Of a DNA stretch of 20,064 nt, positions 13,732 to 20,064 are shown piece by piece; position 1 is the first letter of the stretch, and each line of letters opens with the position of its first letter. Source of the DNA: Betaproteobacteria bacterium (GTDB taxonomy: Bacteria; Pseudomonadota; Gammaproteobacteria; Burkholderiales; Burkholderiaceae_C); assembly GCA_005882155.1 (NCBI GenBank), contig VBCQ01000082.1:1-20064 (forward strand), written 5' to 3'. The translations under genes and the position numbers were made by a program. The notes under the pieces were generated by a model. The model saw nothing but the letters and a program-made list of their open reading frames with translations. It had not been told where the DNA came from and did not search any database.

Positions 13732-14058
13732 ATGACGCCACACCCACCACGCGAAGTCTTCATCCAGGGCATCACCCGCGACGGCAAGGTCTTTCGCCCG
13801 AGCGACTGGGCCGAGCGCCTGGCCGGCGCGATGGCGAGCTTTCGACCCGACGGCGTTCACGGCGGCAAGCATGCGTTCATCGGCTATTCGCCGCTGTGCG
13901 TGCCGCGCGTCATCAACGGCGTGAAGTACGTCATCGTCAACGAGCAGCTGCGCGAGATCGAGCCGATGGCCTGGGATTTCGTGATGCACTTCGCTCGCGA
14001 CAACGAGCTGCAGGTCACCGAGGCCTGTCTGCTGCCCGATCCCGCGGCCGGCCGCTGA
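13732..14058 (+). CDS. DUF3579 domain protein
   Basis: The 108-residue protein matches the small DUF3579 family of betaproteobacteria: VFIQGITRDGKVFRPSDWAE (9-28) at the front and EPMAWDFVMHFARDNELQV (77-95) near the end. The gene is divergent from argD, a placement I recall as recurrent in Burkholderiales. No function is established; the soluble, charged sequence shows no signal peptide or membrane segment. No convincing Shine-Dalgarno or promoter was found in the 108-bp gap to argD, although TAGAAT (minus strand, near 13695) could be a -10 for argD. A 6-bp hairpin (GCGCGG-AAAC-CCGCGC, 14069-14084) follows its stop and may end transcription. Confidence 0.85.
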   Translation: MTPHPPREVFIQGITRDGKVFRPSDWAERLAGAMASFRPDGVHGGKHAFIGYSPLCVPRVINGVKYVIVNEQLREIEPMAWDFVMHFARDNELQVTEACLLPDPAAGR

Positions 14059-14068
14059 CGCTGCGATG

Positions 14069-14084
14069 GCGCGGAAACCCGCGC
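14069..14084. terminator. Hairpin after the DUF3579 gene
   Basis: GCGCGG, an AAAC loop and CCGCGC form a perfect 6-bp stem ten bases after the DUF3579 stop. A T tract is missing, so termination is only possible. The remaining 14085-14209 shows no gene and no convincing promoter for the efflux operon. Confidence 0.3.
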
Positions 14085-14220
14085 GAAACAGCCCAGCAAC
14101 ATCGCTCGTGTCGAATGCGCAATGACGCCTCACGCGTGGGGCAGGCGCTTCGTTTGCTATACGCTGGCATGGGCTGCGCGCGAGCGCGGCTTCCATCGCT
14201 GCGTCGAACAAGGAGAAGGC

Positions 14221-15576
14221 ATGGAATCGCAGCCCGCTGCGCCGGCCCCGGCACCACAACGCTCGCTGAGTCGCCGCTCGCTGTGGATCGGCAGCCTGGT
14301 GGCGCTGCTCGCACTGGCGGCATTGGGTGGCTTGGCATGGAGCCTCACCCGCCCGGCCAGCGCGCCGGGATCGTCGGCATCGGCCGGGCCCGGCGGTGGT
14401 GGATTCGGCGGCGGGGGTGGTCGAGGTGGCCGCGGCGCGCCCCCGACGACAGTCGGTGTCGCGGTTGCCGAGCGCGCTGACATTCCGGTCACGCTCGAAG
14501 CCCTCGGCACCGTGGTGCCCGCCGCGACAGTGACGGTGCGCCCGCAAGTCAGCGGCGTTCTTCAGCAATTGATGTTCCGCGAAGGGCAGATGGTCAAGGT
14601 CGGCCAGCTGCTCGCGCAGATCGACCCGCGACCGTTCGAGATGACGCTGATGCAGGCATTGGGCCAACGCCAGCGCGACGAGGCCCAGCTGGAAAACGCG
14701 AAGCTGACCCTGCAGCGCTATCGCACCTTGCTGCAGCAGGATTCGATCGCCCGCCAGGACGTCGACACCCAAGCCGCGCTCGTCAAGCAGCTCGAAGGCA
14801 CGCTGACCACCGACCGTGCCAATGAAGGCACGGCACGGCTGAACCTCGGCTACAGCCGCGTCGTCGCGCCGATCAGCGGCCGGCTCGGGCTGCGGGTGGT
14901 CGACATCGGCAACGTCGTCAGCAGCAACGATGCCAACGGCATCGCGGTGATCACGCAGCTGTCGCCGATCGACGTCGAGTTCGCGGTGCCGCAAGACCGC
15001 GTGCCCGAGCTGCAGGCGCGGCTGCACGACGCCGCCGCGATGCCGGCCACTGCCTACGACCGCACCCGCACCAAGGCGCTCGACAGCGGCAGCTTCGCCG
15101 CGCTCGACAACCAGGTCGACACGCAGACCGGTACCGTGAAGGCGAAGGCGCGCTTCGCGAACGCCGCGCAGACCTTGTTCCCGAGCCAGTTCGTCAATGT
15201 GCAGTTGCTGCTGCGCAGCGTGCAGGGCGCGGTCGTCGTGCCGGTGAACGCGCTGCGCCACGGCGGCAACGGCGACTACGTGTTCGTGCTCAACGAAGCC
15301 GATCGCACCGTCTCGCTGCGCCCGGTGACGCGCGGTATCGCGACGGTCGACAAAGTGCAGATTGCGTCGGGGCTCGACGCGGGACAGAAGGTGATCACCG
15401 AAGGCGCGGATCGTCTGAAGGATGGTGCGCGCGTCGTGCTGCCCGGCGATCGACCCGCATCGGGTGCGGCGAGTGGCGCACGGCGGGGCTTCAGGGCATC
15501 CGATGCTTCGGCACCCGGCGCTGATGGCGCGTCGTGGCCGCGACGACGGCGTGCGTCCGACGCAGCAACGCAATGA
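14221..15576 (+). CDS. mdtA: RND efflux periplasmic adaptor subunit, MdtA/MuxA type
   Basis: The 451-residue membrane-fusion protein couples an inner-membrane RND pump to an outer-membrane channel. It starts at the ATG after a strong AAGGAGAAGG (14210-14219), which decides against upstream in-frame codons. Residues 21-41 form a membrane anchor, followed by a very glycine-rich linker (about 56-72). Then come the lipoyl/hairpin halves: TVTVRPQVSGVLQQLMFREGQMVKVGQLLAQIDPRPF, a coiled-coil alpha-hairpin, and APISGRLGLRVVDIGNVV. The beta-barrel and membrane-proximal domains follow, with the GTVKAKARFAN and VPVNALR motifs. The C-terminal 40 residues are low-complexity, Ala/Ser/Arg-rich. Its stop overlaps the permease start as ATGA. 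It appears intact even though the next gene is broken. Substrates cannot be told; MdtABC/MuxABC relatives export drugs and bile-salt-like compounds. Confidence 0.92.
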   Translation: MESQPAAPAPAPQRSLSRRSLWIGSLVALLALAALGGLAWSLTRPASAPGSSASAGPGGGGFGGGGGRGGRGAPPTTVGVAVAERADIPVTLEALGTVVPAATVTVRPQVSGVLQQLMFREGQMVKVGQLLAQIDPRPFEMTLMQALGQRQRDEAQLENAKLTLQRYRTLLQQDSIARQDVDTQAALVKQLEGTLTTDRANEGTARLNLGYSRVVAPISGRLGLRVVDIGNVVSSNDANGIAVITQLSPIDVEFAVPQDRVPELQARLHDAAAMPATAYDRTRTKALDSGSFAALDNQVDTQTGTVKAKARFANAAQTLFPSQFVNVQLLLRSVQGAVVVPVNALRHGGNGDYVFVLNEADRTVSLRPVTRGIATVDKVQIASGLDAGQKVITEGADRLKDGARVVLPGDRPASGAASGARRGFRASDASAPGADGASWPRRRRASDAATQ

Positions 15577-18500
15577 GCCCGTCTCGCCCGTTCATCCTGC
15601 GCCCGGTGGCGACCTCGCTGCTGATGCTGGCGATCGTTCTCGCCGGCATCGTCGGCTTGCGCTTCCTGCCGCTGTCGGCGTTGCCGCAGGTCGACTACCC
15701 GACTATCCAGGTGCAGACGCTGTACCCCGGCGCAAGTCCGGAGGTGATGAGCCAGACGGTGACGGCGTCGCTCGAGCGCCAGTTCGGCCAGATGGCGGGG
15801 CTGCAGCGAATGAGCGCGACGAGCGCGGCCGGCGTGTCGATCGTCACGCTGCAGTTCAGCCTCGGCATCACGCTCGATGTCGCCGAGCAGGAGGTGCAAG
15901 CGGCGATCAATGCGAGCGGTTCGCTGCTGCCGGCCGATCTGCCGGCGCCGCCGGTGTACGCCAAGGTCAACCCGGCCGACGCGCCGGTGCTGACGCTTGC
16001 AATCACGTCCGACACGCTACCGCTGACCGAGGTGCAGAACCTCGTCAACACGCGCCTCGTGCAGAAGATCAGCCAGGTGTCCGGGGTCGGCCTCGTCACC
16101 TTGAACGGCGGGCAGCGTCCTGCCGTGCGAATCCAGGCCGACACGCAGGCGCTCGCGTCGTACGGGATTGCGCTCGACACGCTGCGCACGGCGATCACGG
16201 CGGCGAACGCGAACAGCGCGAAGGGCAGCTTCGACGGACCGACGCGTGCCTTCACGATCAATGCCAACGATCAGTTGCTGACGGTCGCGGACTACCAGAA
16301 CCTCATCGTCGCGTACCGCAACGGCGCGCCGGTGCGACTGTCGAATGTGGCGCAGGTCGTCGACAGCGCCGAGAACGTCAAGCTCGGCGCGTGGGCAAAC
16401 CTGAAGCCGGCGATCATCCTCAACGTGCAGCGTCAGCCGGGCGCGAACGTCATCGCGACCGTCGACGCGATCAAGAAGCGGCTGCCCGAATTGCAGAGCG
16501 GCCTGCCGCCGACACTGCGCGTCGACGTGCTGAGCGATCGCACGACCGGCATCCGCGCATCGGTCGAGCATGTCGAGATCGAGCTGCTGCTCGCCGTCGT
16601 GCTGGTCGTGCTGGTGATCTTCGTGTTCCTGCACAGCGTGCGCGCCACGGTGATCGCGAGTCTCGCGGTGCCGATCTCGTAGATCGGAACTTGCGGCGCG
16701 ATGTATTTGCTTGGCTACAGCCTCAACAACCTGAGCCTGATGGCGCTGACGATCGCGACCGGCTTTGTCGTCGATGACGCGATCGTGATGATCGAAAACA
16801 TTGCTCGCCATCTCGAGATGGCGAGCAATGTTTCGGCGCAGGCTAACGCCGGCGAAGCCGGGGTTAAGGGCGCGCCAGCGCCCGGCCGAAGCCAGAACAT
16901 TTCGCGCTATCTCGAAGCCGGCGACAAGCCCATCGACGCCGCGATGAAAGGCGCGACGCAGATCGGCTTCACGATCATTTCGCTGACCGTGTCGCTGATC
17001 GCGGTGCTGATCCCGCTGCTCTTCATGGGCGACGTGGTCGGCCGCTTGTTCCGCGAGTTCGCCGTGACGCTGGCGACCACGATCCTGATCTCGGCGGTGG
17101 TGTCGCTGACGCTGGTGCCGATGATGTCGGCGCGCTGGCTGCGCACGCAGGCGCAGGCGCACAGCAAGATAGGCGACCGCCTGCAGCGCGTTACCGACAA
17201 CGTGATCGCGCGCTACGACGTGTGGCTGCAATGGGTGCTCGAGCGCCAGCGCGCGACCTTGCTCGTCGCGCTCGGGACGCTCGCGCTGACGGTGCTGCTG
17301 TACGTGCTGATTGCCAAGGGCTTGTTCCCGACGCAGGACACCGGCCAGCTGCAGGCGCGCATCGAGACCACCCAGTCGGTGTCGTACGCGCGCATGGCGC
17401 AGCTGCAGCAGGAAGCCGCGCGCGCGGTGTCGATGCGGCGAACAACACGATGCTGCACACCGGCAGCATGCTGATCAATCTCAGGCGCTCGCGCAGCGAT
17501 GCGCAGCCGCAGACGATGGAGCGCTTGCGCCAACGCGTCGCGCAGATCGCCGGCGTCACGCTGTACCTGCAGCCGACGCAGGACTTGACGATCGACGCCG
17601 AGACCGGGCCGACGCAGTACCGCGTTTCGCTGGAGGGCGCCGACAACGCGACGGTCGTCGAGTGGGCCGGCAAGCTGGCGCAGCGGATGCAGAGCATGCC
17701 GGGCCTGCGCAACGTCGTCTCCGATGCCGGTGCGACCGGCACCGCGGCGTTCGTCCAGATCGACCGCGATACGGCATCGCGCCTCGCGATCAGCGCGTCG
17801 TCGGTCGACGATGCGCTGTACAGCGCGTTCGGTCAGCGCATCGTCTCGACGATCTTCACCGAGACCAACCAGTACCGCGTGATCCTCGAGGCGCGGCCCG
17901 ACTTGCTGACGACACCCGAGTCGCTCGGCCTCTTGCATCTGCGCACCGGATCGGGCGAGGCGACGCCGCTGTCGGCGATCGCGACGATCAGCGAGCGGCC
18001 GGCGCCGCTGCAGATCACCCACGTCGCGCAGTACCCGGCGACGACGCTCGGCTTCGACACCGCGAGCGGCGTGTCGCTCGGCCGCGCGGTCGACGAGATT
18101 CGCGAGGCCGCGCGCGACATCAAGCTGCCGGCGAGCGTCACGCTCACCTTCCTCGGTGCGGCCGGCGCGTTCCAGGCCTCGCTGACGAATCAACTGTGGC
18201 TGATCCTCGCGGCGGTGGTGTGCGTCTACATCGTGCTCGGCGTCTTGTACGAGAGCTACATCCACCCGCTGACGATTCTGTCGACGCTGCCGTCGGCGGG
18301 AGTCGGCGCGCTGCTCGCGCTGATGCTGAGCGGCAACGACCTCGGCGTCATCGGCATCATCGGGATCATCCTGCTGATCGGCATCGTGAAGAAGAACGCG
18401 ATCATGATGATCGACTTCGCGATCGACGCCGAGCGCAACGAGAAGAAAAGCCCGCGCGACGCGATCCACCAAGCTGCGCTGCTGCGCTTCCGGCCGATCC

Positions 18501-18733
18501 TGATGACGACGCTGGCCGCGCTGTTCGCCGCGCTGCCGCTGATGTTCGGCTGGGGCGAAGGCGCCGAGCTGCGCCGGCCGCTCGGCCTTGCGATCTTCGG
18601 CGGACTGATCGTCAGCCAGATGCTGACGCTGTTCACGACGCCGGTCATCTACCTCTGGTTCGATCGGCTCGGCCGGCGCTGGTCGGAGCGTCGATCACGC
18701 CACGACGAAGTGCGCGAGGAAGGCGCAGCGTGA
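15573..18733 (+). pseudogene. mdtB: RND efflux permease, MdtB/MuxB type, interrupted by a stop codon and a frameshift
   Basis: The gene encodes an inner-membrane RND pump of the MdtB/MuxB branch, starting at an ATG that overlaps mdtA. The first part reads normally (PFILRPVATSLLMLAIVLAG onward). Three lesions then follow. (1) An in-frame TAG at 16680-16682, within AVPIS-stop-IGTCGAMYLL, where the family has a leucine; a T-to-G change would also explain Cys for Phe four codons later. (2) A 99-nt in-frame palindromic insertion at about 16803-16901, just after the proton-relay helix GFVVDDAIVMIEN. (3) At about 17427-17431 the frame shifts from ARAV to VDAANNTMLHTG, with about 15 family residues missing, consistent with loss of about 46 nt. 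The rest to 18733, including YIVLGVLYESYIHPLTIL and GIVKKNAIMMIDFA, is normal. Either a decaying gene or partly assembly error. Confidence 0.88.
16796..16901 (+). repeat. Palindromic element inserted in frame within mdtB
   Basis: Positions 16796-16833 form a perfect 38-nt palindrome centred on CTCGAG (arms reading AACATTGCTCGCCAT and its complement). It runs into a 75-nt unit (16827-16901) bounded by the inverted ends AATGTT and AACATT. Inside lie the hairpins CCGGC-GAA-GCCGG (flanked by TAAC/GTTA) and GGGCGC-GCCA-GCGCCC, enclosed by TTCGGC/GCCGAA. AACATT occurs directly repeated at 16797 and 16896, exactly 99 nt apart. In protein terms, NIARHLE and NISRYLE flank 26 extra residues rich in Ala/Gly/Pro that MdtB relatives lack. 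The reading frame stays open across the insert. It behaves like a small non-autonomous palindromic element; its family is not known to me. Confidence 0.85.
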
Positions 18734-20064
18734 ACCTGTCCGAGCCCTTCGTCCGCCGCCCGATCGGCACTGCGCTGCTGACGATCGGCATTGCGCTCGC
18801 CGGCGTCGCCGGCTTCTTCGTGCTGCCGGTGTCGCCGCTGCCGCAGGTCGACTACCCGACGATCTCGGTGTCGGCACGCCTGCCCGGCGCGAGCCCCGAC
18901 ACGATGGCATTGAGCGTGGCGACGCCGCTCGAGCGGCGCTTGGGCATCATCGCAGGCGTCAACGAGATGACGTCGTCGAGCGGAACCGGATCGACCCGCG
19001 TGAGCCTGCAGTTCGACCTCAACCGCAAGATCAATTCAGCAGCGCGCGAAGTGCAGGCGGCGATCAACGCGTCGCGCGTCGACCTGCCGGCCACGCTGCG
19101 CAGCAACCCGACTTACCGCAAGGCGAACCCGGCGGACGCGCCGATCGTCATCCTCGCGCTGACCTCGGCCACCCGCTCGCCGGGGCAGATCTACGAAGAG
19201 GTGTCCAACCTCGTCCAGCAAAAGCTCGCGCAGGTCGACGGCGTCGGCGATGTGGAGATCGGCGGCGGCTCGCTGCCGGCCGTGCGGGTCGAGCTCGTGC
19301 CGTACGCGCTGAACCGCTATGGCGTCAGCATGGAAGACGTGCGCGCTGCGCTGCAGACCAGCAATGCGACGCGGCCGAAGGGTGCGATCGAAGGCAACGG
19401 GCAGCGGCTGCAAATCTATTCGGCGAACGGCACCGGCGGGCGCAAGGCGGTTGACTACCAAGGCCTCGTCGTGGCGTGGCGCAACGGGGCGCCGATCCGG
19501 CTTTCCGACATCGCCGAGGTCGTCGACGGCGTCGAGGACAGCCGCACGCTGGGTCTGTTCAACGGCGAGCCGGCGGTGATCGTGCTCGTCACGCGTCAGC
19601 CCGGTGCGAACGTGATCCAGACGGTCGACGGAGTGCGCGCGTTGCTGCCCGAGCTGCAGGCGCAGCTGCCGCAGGACGTGACGATCCGCGTCGCCAGCGA
19701 CAGCACGACGTCGATCCGCGCGTCGCTGCGCGAAATCGAAGGCACGCTGATGATTTCGATCGTGCTCGTCGTGCTGGTGGTCGCGGCGTTCCTGCGCAGC
19801 GCACGCGCGACGTGGATCCCCGCGGCAGCGACCATCGTCTCGCTGCTCGGTACCTTCGGCGTGATGGTGCTGCTCGGCTTCAGCTTGAACAACCTGAGCC
19901 TGATGGCACTGACGGTGGCGACGGGCTTCGTCGTCGACGATGCGATCGTCGTCCTCGAGAACACGAGCCGCCACATCGAGGCGGGCATGGACCGCTTCAA
20001 GGCCGCACTGCTCGGCGCGCGCGAGGTCGGCTTCACGGTGCTCGCGATCAGCCTGTCGCTGGTG
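18730..20064 (+). CDS. mdtC: RND efflux permease, MdtC/MuxC type (3' end outside the window)
   Basis: The gene starts at GTG 18730, overlapping the mdtB stop as GTGA; no ATG lies near, and the N-terminus NLSEPFVRRPIGTALLTIGIALAG is the exact beginning expected of an RND permease. The 445 visible codons cover TM1, the first periplasmic porter half (FDLNRKINSAAREVQAAINA, GGGSLPAVRVELVPYALNRYGVS), and TM2-TM5. They include the proton-relay aspartates in TGFVVDDAIVVLEN (near residue 400) and SRHIEAGMDRFKAAL. Unlike mdtB, no stop, insertion or gap is seen. The corresponding stretch SLLGTFGVM is intact, showing what mdtB should read at its stop codon. In MdtABC systems the B and C permeases work as a heteromultimer, so the broken mdtB may leave this subunit without its partner. 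Confidence 0.92.
   Translation, partial: MNLSEPFVRRPIGTALLTIGIALAGVAGFFVLPVSPLPQVDYPTISVSARLPGASPDTMALSVATPLERRLGIIAGVNEMTSSSGTGSTRVSLQFDLNRKINSAAREVQAAINASRVDLPATLRSNPTYRKANPADAPIVILALTSATRSPGQIYEEVSNLVQQKLAQVDGVGDVEIGGGSLPAVRVELVPYALNRYGVSMEDVRAALQTSNATRPKGAIEGNGQRLQIYSANGTGGRKAVDYQGLVVAWRNGAPIRLSDIAEVVDGVEDSRTLGLFNGEPAVIVLVTRQPGANVIQTVDGVRALLPELQAQLPQDVTIRVASDSTTSIRASLREIEGTLMISIVLVVLVVAAFLRSARATWIPAAATIVSLLGTFGVMVLLGFSLNNLSLMALTVATGFVVDDAIVVLENTSRHIEAGMDRFKAALLGAREVGFTVLAISLSLV

Noticed and set aside
13663..15573. A 636-codon minus-strand open frame across DUF3579 and mdtA
   Set aside because: It is antisense to two recognisable proteins and has no domain of its own.

Overview
The window looks like a chromosomal segment of a high-GC betaproteobacterium, most likely Burkholderiales. 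This rests on uniformly high-GC codon use, a DUF3579 gene beside argD-argF, a 2-aminobenzoyl-CoA (anthranilate) degradation cluster, and dispersed hairpin repeats of a style common in that order. No rRNA, tRNA, CRISPR array, transposase or phage gene was seen.

Region 1 (1-8494) is a tryptophan/kynurenine/anthranilate catabolic block. kynB (kynurenine formamidase) and kynU (kynureninase, broken as sequenced and running off the left edge) lie on the minus strand. Divergent from them is a two-domain flavoprotein of the 2-aminobenzoyl-CoA monooxygenase/reductase (salicylyl-CoA 5-hydroxylase-like) family. The shared 134-bp intergenic region carries a good sigma70-type promoter and a MarR-style palindrome. 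A short repeat-rich gap follows. Then comes a tightly overlapping five-gene operon: MarR regulator, crotonase-fold enzyme, acyl-CoA dehydrogenase, 2-aminobenzoate-CoA ligase and a RidA-like protein. Read together: formylkynurenine is converted to kynurenine and then anthranilate, anthranilate is activated to its CoA thioester, the ring is monooxygenated and reduced, and beta-oxidation-like steps plus loss of the amino group follow. The 3-hydroxyacyl-CoA dehydrogenase and thiolase steps are not in the window.

Region 2 (8495-9199) holds two tiny envelope genes: a lipoprotein with a collagen-like Gly-X-Y tail, and a 52-residue DUF3309-type membrane protein. Two strong hairpins then separate them from a convergent gene pair. 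Region 3 (9200-11485, minus strand) holds a Ser/Thr kinase fused to a UspA domain, overlapped by a metallophosphoesterase gene that may encode its phosphatase partner, then a dispersed GC-rich repeat. Region 4 (11483-14058) is argD-argF (minus, translationally overlapping), divergent from the DUF3579 gene.

Region 5 (14221-20064, plus) is an mdtABC/muxABC-type RND efflux operon: adaptor, first permease, and second permease (cut by the right edge). The first permease gene carries three lesions relative to its family: an in-frame amber codon, a 99-nt in-frame insertion of a highly palindromic element, and a roughly 46-nt deletion that shifts the frame.

The most notable observations are the in-frame palindromic insertion in mdtB, and three short deletions (about 79, 93 and 46 nt) in otherwise well-conserved genes (kynU, abmA, mdtB). 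The deletions may be real gene decay or assembly artefacts. Also notable are the two operon enzymes (crotonase and RidA-like) that lack the classical catalytic residues of their families.
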